The notes below the pieces were generated by a model, which worked only from the letters and a program-made list of their open reading frames with translations, was not told the origin of the DNA and searched no databases. Of a stretch of 64,000 bases of DNA, positions 35,859 through 44,857 are shown piece after piece. Positions within the stretch are counted from its first letter, which is position 1, and every line of letters starts with the position of its first letter. Origin of the DNA: Acidicapsa dinghuensis. GTDB taxonomy: Bacteria; Acidobacteriota; Terriglobia; Terriglobales; Acidobacteriaceae. The stretch covers positions 186,001 to 250,000 of the forward strand of contig NZ_JAGSYH010000007.1 of NCBI RefSeq assembly GCF_025685685.1. Reading direction: 5' to 3'. A program made the position numbers and the translations under genes.

Positions 35859-37012
35859 CCCTATCCCGCTTCGCGGTTGCCTCACGGTATTGGCCGCTTT
35901 CACTCCTGCTTGCCGCCACTGTCATCACCTCCTGCAAAAAAGAAGCCTCTGGAGATGGTGCGCCTCCACCGGCGAACGTAGTTCACGTCCCAGACATGAA
36001 CCTCGTCAGCGTCGATCCGCAAAAACTCAATCTCTTTCCACTGCAGGCAGCAGAGAAGATCGAGACCGCATCGCAACTCACCGTCACCGGATCGGTCAAT
36101 CCGGATATCTCACGCACCATCCCAGTCATTTCGCTGGCCAACGGTCGCGTCGTCGATATCAAGGTCCGCCTGGACGACTACGTGAAAAAAGGCCAGCTCG
36201 TCATGAAGGTGCAGAGCCCCGATGTCTCCAGCGCCTTTGATGCCTATCTCAAGGCTGTCAACGACGAGCAGCTTGCCAATAAAGCCTACGTCCGCGCTAA
36301 GGATCTGCTCGATCACGGAGCCATCTCTCAAGCCATGTATGAACAGGCTGAGGATTCGGAGAAAGATGCCAAAGCAGATCTCACCGCTGCCGAGGAACAA
36401 CTCAAGGTTCTCGGCGTCGACAAGGATCATCCCAGCAGCGTCGTGAACGTATACGCTCCCGTTTCGGGCGTCATCATTCAACAGAACACCACACAAGCAG
36501 GCGCAGCCGGCGTCAACCTCTCCGGCTCATCGACATCTTTTGTCATCGCCGACCTCAGCGAAGTCTGGATTCTTTGCGATGTCTTCGAGAATGATCTCTC
36601 CAAAGTCCACCTTGGCGAGAACGCGCAGATTCACATCAACGCCTATCCTGACAAGGTTCTCACTGGCCGCATCAGCGACATCGGCCCAGTGCTCGACCCA
36701 ACCATGCGCACAGCAAAGGTCCGCATTCAGGTTCCGAACCCCGGCATTCTCAAGGTCGGCATGTTCGTCACAGCTACCTTTGCATCAAAGCAAGCCGCAG
36801 AACACACCGTCGTACCCGCAACTGCGGTCCTGCATCTGCATGATCGTGATTGGGTCTTCATTCCCACCAGCGAGAACAATCAATTCAAGCGAACCGAAGT
36901 TCACGCCGGATCGATGCTGCCGGGAGACAAGCAGGAGATTCTTAGTGGCATCCAGCCCGGAGACAAGGTCGTAGCGAATGCGCTGAGCCTTGAAAGCACG
37001 GTGAGCCAATAA
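35855..37012 (+). CDS. RND efflux periplasmic adaptor, lipoprotein (CusB/CzcB-like)
   Basis: A 385-residue membrane-fusion protein. The lipobox ITSC (Cys near residue 27) marks it as a lipoprotein. The barrel-sandwich and hairpin regions are seen at ANGRVVDIKVRLDDYVKKGQLV and VNVYAPVSGVIIQQNTTQAG, separated by a helical segment. A beta-barrel domain follows with SEVWILCDVFENDLSKVHLG and VLDPTMRTAKVRIQVPN. No His- or Met-rich N-terminal metal motif is seen. It overlaps tolC by 4 bp and the pump gene by one base, consistent with fixed stoichiometric expression. It links the inner-membrane pump to the outer-membrane channel. Confidence 0.94.
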   Translation: MTLSRFAVASRYWPLSLLLAATVITSCKKEASGDGAPPPANVVHVPDMNLVSVDPQKLNLFPLQAAEKIETASQLTVTGSVNPDISRTIPVISLANGRVVDIKVRLDDYVKKGQLVMKVQSPDVSSAFDAYLKAVNDEQLANKAYVRAKDLLDHGAISQAMYEQAEDSEKDAKADLTAAEEQLKVLGVDKDHPSSVVNVYAPVSGVIIQQNTTQAGAAGVNLSGSSTSFVIADLSEVWILCDVFENDLSKVHLGENAQIHINAYPDKVLTGRISDIGPVLDPTMRTAKVRIQVPNPGILKVGMFVTATFASKQAAEHTVVPATAVLHLHDRDWVFIPTSENNQFKRTEVHAGSMLPGDKQEILSGIQPGDKVVANALSLESTVSQ

Positions 37013-40000
37013 TGATTCGCGCTCTCGTTGACTTCTCGCTCAGAAACCGCTGGCTGGTACTCGGCGGCGTCATTCTGCTCACCGCCTGGGGCATCGTTTC
37101 GTTCCGAAACCTGCCCATCGAGGCTTATCCCGACGTAGCCAACAACTACGTCACGGTCATCACGCAATGGCCTGGCCGCTCCGCCGAAGAAATTGAACGC
37201 CAGGTCACCGTTCCCGTCGAAATCCAGATGGCCGGTATCCCGCATCTCTCCGCCCTGCGCTCTTTCTCGCTCGCTGGTCTTTCTACCATTGAAATGACCT
37301 TCGATGATGCTTCCATCGACGATGTCAATCGCGAGCATGTGCTTGAGCGCATGCAGCAGGTCACGCTTCCTCAAGGCCTACAGCCGCAGATGGGCACAGA
37401 CTGGAGCCCGGTCGGCCAGATCTACTGGTACACGCTCGAAAGCACCAACCCCGCCTACGACGCGATGGAAAAGAAGTCTCTCGAAGACTGGACGCTCGAG
37501 AAGACCTTCAAGCAGGTTCCCGGCGTAGTCGATGTCTCCAGCTTCGGCGGCCCCACGCGGGAATACCAGATTCGTCTCGACCCCGATAAGCTCATCTCTT
37601 ACGGCCTCAGCATTGGACAGGTCGAGCAGCAGATCGCCAACAACAACACCAATGCCGGCGGCAGCTTCATTGAGCAGGGCCAGCAGCAAATCAACGTTCA
37701 GTCGCTCGGCCTCTACACCACATCGCAGGACATCGAAAACACCCTCATCAAGACGCAAAACGGCACCGCCGTCAAGGTCAAGGATCTCGGAGTTGTTGCG
37801 CAGGGACCGAAGATTCGTCTCGGCCAGATCGGCCGCGCGTGGCATCGTCCCGATGGCACCATTGTCGACAATGACGACACTGTTGAAGGTATCCTTCTCC
37901 TGCAAAAAGGCGAGGACTCTGATCCCGTCTTGAAAGGCATCGAAGCCAAGGTCGATGAGGTCAACCACCACATTCTGCCACCAGGCGTAAAGGTAGTTCC
38001 CTTCCTCGATCGCTCCGACCTTGTTCATTTCACCGTCGAGACCGTGGAGCACAACCTGGCCGAAGGCGTCATCCTCGTCTCGCTCATTCTCTTCGTCTTT
38101 CTCGGTAACGTGCGCGGCGCATTCATCGTCGCGCTCACTATTCCCTTCTCGCTACTCTTCGCGTCGATCCTGCTCGATCTACGCCACATCCCAGCTAACC
38201 TGCTATCACTAGGCGCACTCGACTTCGGCATGGTCGTCGATGGTGCGGTCGTGATGATCGAAAACATCATCCGTCATCTCAACCATAAGCAGGATCTTCA
38301 CACTCCCCGCCAGAAAATCCGTGATGCCGCGCAGGAAGTGCAGCGCCCCGTCTTCTTCGCCATCGCCATCATCATTACTGCGTATCTGCCCATCTTTACG
38401 CTGCAAGCCGTGGAAGGCCGCCTCTTCAAGCCCATGGCGTGGACAGTCGCCTTCGCCCTGCTCGGAGCGCTCACCTTCTCCATCATCGTGGCTCCAGTGC
38501 TGGCAAGCCTGCTCTTCAGCAAAGGCGCAAAAGAATGGGAAAACCCGCTTATGGGCTTCCTCGTTCGTCATTACCGCACCAGCGTTCGTTGGACCATCGA
38601 GCATCGCAAGCTCACCGTCTCCGTCGCTCTCGTCATCTTCGCTGCGGCCATCTATCTCAACTTTGGCGGAGTCATCGGCTCCGAATTCCTCCCCCACCTT
38701 GATGAAGGCGCCATCTGGGTCCGCGGCACGCTCGCACCAAGCACCGGCCCCACCGCAAGCATTGATTTCACCAATAAAGCTCGCATCGAACTTGCATCAT
38801 TTCCCGAGGTAACAACAGTAGTTAGCCAAACAGGCCGCCCCGATGACGGCACCGATTACACCGGTTTCTTTAACACCGAATACTTCGTTGACCTCAAGCC
38901 CAAAGACAAGTGGCGTCCCGTCTTTCACCAGAACAAGGAAGCACTCATCGACGCCATCGACAAGGACCTCGAGAGCAAATTCGCAGGTGCGATCTGGAAC
39001 TTCTCTCAGCCCATCTCCGACAACATGGAAGAAGCCGTCTCCGGTGTGAAAGGCGAGTTGGCCGTCAAGCTTTACGGCGACGATCTGCACATGCTCGAGA
39101 AGAAAGCTCAGGATATCGTCAACGTCATGCAAAATGTGCAAGGCGTCGCCGACCTTGGTGTCTTCCGCATCATCGGTCAGCCTAACCTCAACCTCACCGT
39201 CGATCGCGCCGCAGCCGCTCGCTATGGCATCAACGTCGCCGATATTCAGGATGCGATTCAAACCGCGGTGGGCGGCAATGCCGTCACGCAGGTGCAACAG
39301 GGCGAGGCGCGTTATGACGTCACCATTCGCTATCTTCCCAAGTACCGCGATACTGAAGAAGCCATCCAAAACATCCGCCTGCTCGATCCTGCTGGCGAGC
39401 GGGTCTCTCTTGCGCAACTCACCAAAACCGATGTCGACGATGGCGCCGAAGAAATCTATCGCGAAGGCGGTCAGCGTTACATCGCAATCAAGTACTCCGT
39501 TCGTGGCCGCGATCTCGGATCAACGGTCGAAGACGCCATCGCAAAGGTTGAGAACAAGGTTCAGCTACCGCCCGGCTATCACACCGAATGGGCCGGTGAA
39601 TATCAGAGCCAGAAGCGTGCCAACAAGCGTCTTGCGCTCGTCGTTCCCATCACGCTGATGGGCATCTTCCTGATCCTCTACGTAATGTTCCACTCGCTCA
39701 AGTGGGCCTTCCTCGTCATGGCCAGTGTCTCCATGTCCTCCATCGGTGGACCGCTCGCACTTTTCATGACGCACACCAACTTCAGCGTCTCCTCTGGTGT
39801 CGGTTTCCTTGCGCTCTTCGGAGTGTCGGTCCAGACCGGCGTCATCATGCTTGAATACATCAATCAACTGCGAGCACGCCGCAAGGGCATGCAGGAAGAT
39901 CACAAGAGCAACATCATAGAAGCAGCTATTGAAGGCGCTGTCCTTCGTCTGCGGCCCATCATGATGACCATGCTGGTCGCAACGCTCGGCCTGACGCCGG

Positions 40001-40176
40001 CAGCGCTGTCGCACGGCATCGGCTCCGACTCTCAGCGTCCCTTCGCCATCGTCATTGTCGGCGGCTTGCTCGCAAATCTTGTGATCGGTGTCTACCTATT
40101 GCCCACACTCTACGTCATATTTGCTAGAGACAACGACGTACTACCCAAGGTTGAAGACGATAACACAGAGTTTTAA
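37012..40176 (+). CDS. Heavy-metal efflux RND pump (CusA/CzcA family)
   Basis: A 1054-residue inner-membrane proton antiporter. The heavy-metal branch signature in transmembrane helix 4 is DFGMVVDGAVVMIEN, which carries the acidic residues of the proton relay found in CzcA. Other family marks are the start LVDFSLRNRWLVLGGVILL, YPDVANNYVTVITQWPGRSAEEIERQ in parts, and GFLALFGVSVQTGVIMLEYI near the end. Twelve helices and two large periplasmic loops are expected. It is encoded in one operon with the channel and adaptor. Whether it exports Cu/Ag or Co/Zn/Cd cannot be settled here; the adjacent two-component pair fits either. Confidence 0.95.
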   Translation: MIRALVDFSLRNRWLVLGGVILLTAWGIVSFRNLPIEAYPDVANNYVTVITQWPGRSAEEIERQVTVPVEIQMAGIPHLSALRSFSLAGLSTIEMTFDDASIDDVNREHVLERMQQVTLPQGLQPQMGTDWSPVGQIYWYTLESTNPAYDAMEKKSLEDWTLEKTFKQVPGVVDVSSFGGPTREYQIRLDPDKLISYGLSIGQVEQQIANNNTNAGGSFIEQGQQQINVQSLGLYTTSQDIENTLIKTQNGTAVKVKDLGVVAQGPKIRLGQIGRAWHRPDGTIVDNDDTVEGILLLQKGEDSDPVLKGIEAKVDEVNHHILPPGVKVVPFLDRSDLVHFTVETVEHNLAEGVILVSLILFVFLGNVRGAFIVALTIPFSLLFASILLDLRHIPANLLSLGALDFGMVVDGAVVMIENIIRHLNHKQDLHTPRQKIRDAAQEVQRPVFFAIAIIITAYLPIFTLQAVEGRLFKPMAWTVAFALLGALTFSIIVAPVLASLLFSKGAKEWENPLMGFLVRHYRTSVRWTIEHRKLTVSVALVIFAAAIYLNFGGVIGSEFLPHLDEGAIWVRGTLAPSTGPTASIDFTNKARIELASFPEVTTVVSQTGRPDDGTDYTGFFNTEYFVDLKPKDKWRPVFHQNKEALIDAIDKDLESKFAGAIWNFSQPISDNMEEAVSGVKGELAVKLYGDDLHMLEKKAQDIVNVMQNVQGVADLGVFRIIGQPNLNLTVDRAAAARYGINVADIQDAIQTAVGGNAVTQVQQGEARYDVTIRYLPKYRDTEEAIQNIRLLDPAGERVSLAQLTKTDVDDGAEEIYREGGQRYIAIKYSVRGRDLGSTVEDAIAKVENKVQLPPGYHTEWAGEYQSQKRANKRLALVVPITLMGIFLILYVMFHSLKWAFLVMASVSMSSIGGPLALFMTHTNFSVSSGVGFLALFGVSVQTGVIMLEYINQLRARRKGMQEDHKSNIIEAAIEGAVLRLRPIMMTMLVATLGLTPAALSHGIGSDSQRPFAIVIVGGLLANLVIGVYLLPTLYVIFARDNDVLPKVEDDNTEF

Positions 40177-40177
40177 C

Positions 40178-40348
40178 ATGAGCATCGAATTTGTGACCCC
40201 CAAAAAACCGCAGGAAATCCGGCAGCTTCGCGAGGAGCTGCCGGGCAACTGGTACAACTACGAATCATCCGAAACAACTCTGAATCGCCAGCACGTCAGT
40301 CATTGGCTGGCCAATCTGGAAGTCTCAGAAAACAGCTTCGACCGGTAA
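40178..40348 (+). CDS. Small 56-residue hypothetical protein coupled to the RND pump
   Basis: A short ORF starting one base after the pump stop codon (TAA-C-ATG), so very likely translated by coupling. The sequence (MSIEFVTPKKPQEIRQLREE, ending NSFDR) is hydrophilic, with no signal peptide, helix or metal-binding cluster. I do not recognise a family. It is too tightly packed to be accidental, and a regulatory or accessory role for the pump is only a guess. Confidence 0.6.
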   Translation: MSIEFVTPKKPQEIRQLREELPGNWYNYESSETTLNRQHVSHWLANLEVSENSFDR

Positions 40349-40409
40349 TGCTCCATGAAGACGATCCGACGAAGCAAGCAGAGCTATAAACCGGCAAAGC
40401 TGTATTGAC

Positions 40410-42983
40410 TTACTCCTCGCGCAGCACTTCCAGCGGTCGCAAGCCAAGTATCCGATGGCTCGCAACCCACCCTGTCGCAGTAGCCAGTGCAGCCGTGCCT
40501 AGCAGTGCAATCACCGTCGCGCCCCACTCGATGTGCCACGGAGCCTCCAGCTTGCGCAGCAAGATCCGCGTCAGCACGTTGGCAAAGATCACGCCGACAG
40601 TTCCCGCCAGCAGGCCAAGAACTGAAAACTCCACGCTGAAGATGCGCACAATCCGCCATCGCGTCGCACCCAGCGTCTTCAGCACCACCGCCTCGCGCAT
40701 CCTGCGGAATCGTGTGCTCGCTACGCTCGATGCCAGAATCATCAGCCCCGCAAAGATCGAGAACCCCGCCAGGAACTTCACCACCATCGTGATCTGGTGC
40801 ACCACGCTCTCAATGCGGTCCAGCACATCCGCCAGGTTGATCACCGTCACCGTCGGATACGCCGCAAACAACGCGCGTTCAATTGCAGGCACCTGACTCG
40901 TCTCAACACGCACCGCACCATACCAGACCGCAGGCGCATCCTTCACCAGCCCCGAAGGCAGCATGAAACTTGCCCGTCCAGCGATGTGCTCCTCATCCGC
41001 ACGATATAGCGCCGCCACCTTAAGCGGCATTGTCACGCCATTCACCTCAATCTCAACCGCCGATCCAACTCCAACATGAATGCGCGAAGCGATTCCCTCG
41101 CCGATAGCAATCTCCTTCGCTTTCGGATCGCTCCACCACTTTCCCTGCCTCACTTTATCGCCCTCAGGCAAGGTGTCAGCCCAGCTAAATGAAACACTCT
41201 CCAGCATCCGCTTCGGAAAGTGCTCCACCTTCAGCTGGTCGAGCGGCGTTCCATTCAACGAAACAAATCGCCCGCTCACCACAGGCAGCAGATCAAGCTG
41301 CTGCTTCACGCCCTGCTGATTCTTGAAGAACTGCCGGATACCATCGATCTCATCGTTCGTAATATCCACCAGAAACATATTCGGCAGCTTTGGCGAAGCC
41401 GTCTCCTGTATCTCGCGCAGCACCTGCGACTGCATCAGATACACCGCAAGTATGAGCATCACTCCAACGCCAAGCGCGGCAAGCACAGCAGCCGACTGAT
41501 TCCCCGGCCTGTACAGGTTCGCCAGCCCCTGCCTCAGATACTGCGGCAAACGCAGCCGCACGCGATTCAACAACCATCGAAGCAAGCGTAGAAATCCTGC
41601 CGAAAGCAGCAACAGCACAAACAAAATCGCCGCAAGACACGCACCAAACCACGTCCCCACCTGCGCCGAATCACTCAACGCCGCAGCAATCGCGGTCAGA
41701 GCAGCAAGTATCACCACACCCGCAACGATCTGCAACTTCCTCTGTCCCCACCTTGTCAGGAATGCCACAAACCCGCGCTGCTCCGCATCTTCCACCACGC
41801 GCCGCAGCACCAATATCGGCCGCACCTTCCGCACATCCAGCAGCGGCGGCAAGCAAAACAGCAGTGTCGTCAGCAGCCCTGTCGCAAGCCCAGCAGAAGC
41901 CGACCGCCACGGTATCGCCAGCCGCGCATGCACCGGCAGCAGATTCCCCAACACTGACGGCATCGCCAACATCACACCCGCGCCCGCAAGCACACCCAAT
42001 AACGCCCCAGCCAATCCAAGCCCAAGCGTCTGCAATAAAAAGATCCGCAGCAGATCGCCCGATCCCGCGCCCACAGCCTTCAAAATCGCCAGCACATCCA
42101 TGCGCTGCTCCAGATGCGCGTGCATGCTCATCGCCACGCCAATCGCACCCAGCACCATCGCGACTAAACAAATAAGGCTCAGAATCGCCGTCGAGCGATC
42201 CAGCCCCTGCGTCAGCGCAGGATTGCCCTCGCGATAATCCATCACCTGCGCCTCAGGCAGCGCGGCCTCCAACTGTTTCCGTACTTCCGCAAGTTGCGGC
42301 GTGCTTTGCAGCGTCACGGGCAGCGCCACCAGCAGCCGCTCATTCGCCCTGCTCCCTGCCGCAAGCAAACCAGTTGCATTGAGCGCGCTCCGCGAAATCA
42401 ACACGCGCGGCCCTAGCCCGGCGCCAGCGGTCATCCGATCAGGCTCCTGCACCAGCCGCGCCGCAATGCGAAAGTTGTGCCCGCCCAGCCGCACCGTGTC
42501 CCCAACCTTCGCCTTCATCCGCACCATGAACTCGTCGGCAACAACCACCGATGTATCCGTCAGTGCGGCCTGCAACGGCATCTCAGGCTCCAGCACAGCC
42601 TCGCCATAATACGGATACTGCGCCGGATCGACAGCCTTCAGCGAAACCAGAATCGGCACCGGATCAGGTGGCACCGACACCATGGACACCGTCTCCGTCA
42701 CCCAAGTCGTGCGAATGCCCTGCGCATTCAGCGCCGCAATCTTCTTCAGCTCTTCCGCGCTCGCCTGCTGATTCGTTCGCGCCGACAGATCGCCCGCCAT
42801 CAGTGACCGCGCCTCTGTCGTCAACGTTCCACGAAAGATCTCGCTGAATCCGCGCACACCCACCAGCGCCGCTACGCCCACCGCAACCGACAGCACCACA
42901 AACAAAAACTTCCCAGGAGCCGAGCGTAGATCGCGCATCGCGATGCTGGCCGCACGTGACCACGTCAAGGAACGCGCCGCCAT
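40410..42983 (-). CDS. ybbP: ABC transporter permease, YbbP-like (FtsX/MacB superfamily)
   Basis: An 857-residue membrane protein with a duplicated FtsX-type organisation: an N-terminal helix (GKFLFVVLSVAVGVAALVGVRG), a large periplasmic domain, three-helix blocks and a C-terminal FtsX unit (KFLAGFSIFAGLMILASSVA...LLAGTVGVIFANVLTRI). The length and the single-polypeptide duplication match E. coli YbbP. Its ATG directly abuts the stop codon of the ATPase gene. With that ATPase and the divergent lysophospholipase/thioesterase gene at 43938 it reproduces the conserved tesA-ybbA-ybbP neighbourhood. The family probably moves or extracts lipids or lipoproteins at the inner membrane; the substrate is not known. 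Confidence 0.9.
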   Translation of the reverse strand: MAARSLTWSRAASIAMRDLRSAPGKFLFVVLSVAVGVAALVGVRGFSEIFRGTLTTEARSLMAGDLSARTNQQASAEELKKIAALNAQGIRTTWVTETVSMVSVPPDPVPILVSLKAVDPAQYPYYGEAVLEPEMPLQAALTDTSVVVADEFMVRMKAKVGDTVRLGGHNFRIAARLVQEPDRMTAGAGLGPRVLISRSALNATGLLAAGSRANERLLVALPVTLQSTPQLAEVRKQLEAALPEAQVMDYREGNPALTQGLDRSTAILSLICLVAMVLGAIGVAMSMHAHLEQRMDVLAILKAVGAGSGDLLRIFLLQTLGLGLAGALLGVLAGAGVMLAMPSVLGNLLPVHARLAIPWRSASAGLATGLLTTLLFCLPPLLDVRKVRPILVLRRVVEDAEQRGFVAFLTRWGQRKLQIVAGVVILAALTAIAAALSDSAQVGTWFGACLAAILFVLLLLSAGFLRLLRWLLNRVRLRLPQYLRQGLANLYRPGNQSAAVLAALGVGVMLILAVYLMQSQVLREIQETASPKLPNMFLVDITNDEIDGIRQFFKNQQGVKQQLDLLPVVSGRFVSLNGTPLDQLKVEHFPKRMLESVSFSWADTLPEGDKVRQGKWWSDPKAKEIAIGEGIASRIHVGVGSAVEIEVNGVTMPLKVAALYRADEEHIAGRASFMLPSGLVKDAPAVWYGAVRVETSQVPAIERALFAAYPTVTVINLADVLDRIESVVHQITMVVKFLAGFSIFAGLMILASSVASTRFRRMREAVVLKTLGATRWRIVRIFSVEFSVLGLLAGTVGVIFANVLTRILLRKLEAPWHIEWGATVIALLGTAALATATGWVASHRILGLRPLEVLREE

Positions 42984-43700
42984 CTAACGCACCTCTTGGG
43001 AAACAACAGCCGTGACAACATCCATGGACTGAGCGACAACGTCCTCCACAACCATCCCATCCCGCAACACAATCTTGCGATGCGCCAACGCAGCCACTTG
43101 TGGATCGTGCGTCACAAGCACCAGCGTCGTCTTCGCATCACGATTGCGGCTCAACAGCAGCTCCAGTACCTTCTCGCCATTTACTGAGTCGAGATTGCCC
43201 GTAGGCTCATCGGCCATCACAATCGGCGGATCGACAATGAACGCCCGCGCCAACGCCACTCTCTGCTGCTCGCCGCCCGAGAGCTGCACCGGGTAGTGAT
43301 CCATCCGCTCCCCCAACCCCACCTGCTCCAGCAGCCCGCGCGCCTTCGCCACACCATTGCCCGGCTGGTTCAGCTCAAATGGCAGCAGCACATTTTCGAG
43401 TGCCGTCAGTGTTGGAATCAATTGATACGACTGAAAGACAAACCCCAGCTTCTGCCCGCGAACAATCGCCAGCGCAGCCTCATCCAGATTGTGAATCGGC
43501 ACGCCGTCGAGATAAATCTCACCCTCACTCGGCGTATCCAGCCCGGCCAGCAATCCCAACAGCGTGCTCTTCCCGCTGCCGCTCGCCCCCACAATCGCCA
43601 CAAATTGCCCTGAAGGGATGCTGATATCGATTCCCTTCAAAATCTCCACGCGACGCGCGCCATTCTGAATCCACCTCTTAACCCCGCGCACTTCAATCAT
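42984..43700 (-). CDS. ybbA: ABC transporter ATP-binding protein, YbbA-like (LolD/MacB-type)
   Basis: A 238-residue ATPase with Walker A GASGSGKST, a Q-loop in FVFQSYQLIPTLTALENV, the signature LSGGEQQRVALARA, Walker B IVMADEPTGNLD and the switch histidine in LVTHDP. The PTGNLDS and SYQLIPTLTALENV wording places it with the MacB/LolD/YbbA group rather than importers. It is first in a two-gene unit with the YbbP-like permease and immediately adjacent to it. It powers that permease from the cytoplasmic side. Confidence 0.94.
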   Translation of the reverse strand: MIEVRGVKRWIQNGARRVEILKGIDISIPSGQFVAIVGASGSGKSTLLGLLAGLDTPSEGEIYLDGVPIHNLDEAALAIVRGQKLGFVFQSYQLIPTLTALENVLLPFELNQPGNGVAKARGLLEQVGLGERMDHYPVQLSGGEQQRVALARAFIVDPPIVMADEPTGNLDSVNGEKVLELLLSRNRDAKTTLVLVTHDPQVAALAHRKIVLRDGMVVEDVVAQSMDVVTAVVSQEVR

Positions 43701-43745
43701 GCAAAAGTCCTCATCAAAACTTCGGTATTATCGCCGCATCTTGTT

Positions 43746-43823
43746 GTCATCCTGAGCGCAGCGAAGGATCTGTTGTTGCCTTTGCACTTGCTTTTCTGTC
43801 TGTCATCCCCGGAGGGGATCCGC
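43746..43823. repeat. Two short imperfect palindromes sharing GTCATCC...GGATC
   Basis: In the gap between ybbA and tesA, 43746-43772 reads GTCATCCTGAGCGCAGCGAA then GGATCTG, and 43802-43823 contains an exact hairpin ATCCCC-gga-GGGGAT framed by GTC and C. Both begin GTCATCC and end GGATC. Such words are common in intergenic regions of related genomes, and they may be REP-like dispersed sequences or mRNA-end hairpins. Confidence 0.45.
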
Positions 43824-43937
43824 TTCTTCCTGAAGTACGTTCACCCTCTTCCCGCGCACTAATCCTTGTTTCCAATCTACGCGGATTCGTCCACTAGGGT
43901 TCCTCTACCACCTAACTCCCATTGATACACTGCATTC

Positions 43938-44561
43938 GTGAAGCCCCGCCACGCCGCCTCGCTGCTTATCGCGCTCATCCTCTTCGCCGCTTCTCTCTTC
44001 GCTGCCCCATCGGAAAAAACCCTCATCTGCTTCGGCGACAGCATCACCGCCGGCTTCGGATTGGACGTCTCCCAGGCCTACCCAGCCGCACTCCAGCATC
44101 TGCTCGACACCCGCGGCTACCACTATCACGTCGTCAACGCCGGAGTCAGCGGCAACACCAGCAAAGACGCCGTCGCCCGCGTCCAGTCCATCCTCGCCCA
44201 GCACCCCGACGTCGTCCTGGTCGAATTCGGCGGCAACGACGGCCTCCGCGGCCTGCCCCTCGACCTCACCCGCCACAACCTCGACTCCGTTCTCACCACC
44301 CTCCAGGCCGCCCACGTCAAAATCCTGCTAGTCGGCATCACCCTCCCGCCCAACTATGGTCAGGACTATATCCACAGCTTCGACGCCATCTACCGCGAAG
44401 CCGCCGCCAAACACCATGTCCCCCTCATGCCCATGCTCTACAACGGCATCTACACCATCCCCGGCACCATCCAGCCCGACGGCATCCACCCCACCGCCAA
44501 AGGCAGCCAGCTTATCGCCGAACACATGCTGCCGCTCATCACGCCCCTGCTGCGCAAGTAA
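43938..44561 (+). CDS. tesA: SGNH hydrolase, TesA-like arylesterase/lysophospholipase
   Basis: A 207-residue periplasmic GDSL esterase with a GTG start and a signal peptide (ASLLIALILFAASLFAAP). The SGNH blocks are all visible: FGDSITAGFG (nucleophile Ser), NAGVSGNTS (Gly), EFGGNDGLRG (Asn) and DGIHPTAKG (Asp/His). Length and motifs match TesA (thioesterase I/protease I/lysophospholipase L1). It is divergent from ybbA-ybbP, as tesA is in E. coli, which strengthens the assignment and hints that the transporter and esterase act on related lipids. Substrate range cannot be determined from sequence. Confidence 0.92.
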   Translation: MKPRHAASLLIALILFAASLFAAPSEKTLICFGDSITAGFGLDVSQAYPAALQHLLDTRGYHYHVVNAGVSGNTSKDAVARVQSILAQHPDVVLVEFGGNDGLRGLPLDLTRHNLDSVLTTLQAAHVKILLVGITLPPNYGQDYIHSFDAIYREAAAKHHVPLMPMLYNGIYTIPGTIQPDGIHPTAKGSQLIAEHMLPLITPLLRK

Positions 44562-44857
44562 GAGACAGTTACGAAACTCTTTGCTCGGACGAAGTCATCA
44601 GACTGGAGCCGTGCTGCGTCAAGACGCGACGCGCTCTCGAAAAACGGCATCACAATATTTGGCCTCCTTTGAAGTCCAGACCAGCCAACTGACCCAAAGT
44701 GATCCTTACAGGGACCTTACAAATGCTAGACATTCCCTTTCCTTAATCTCGCGAACCACCCCGGCAAGATACTCTAAAACAAGATTGCGGCCACAGGCGT
44801 CGACGCTTGGAAAATCGTTTTGCCGCCGGATCGCTCAATCCACAAACGGAGGACACA

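Noticed and set aside
37012..40176. AcrB-type drug efflux pump
   Set aside because: The DFG...DGAVVMIEN signature in helix 4 and the adaptor/channel types place it in the heavy-metal RND branch.
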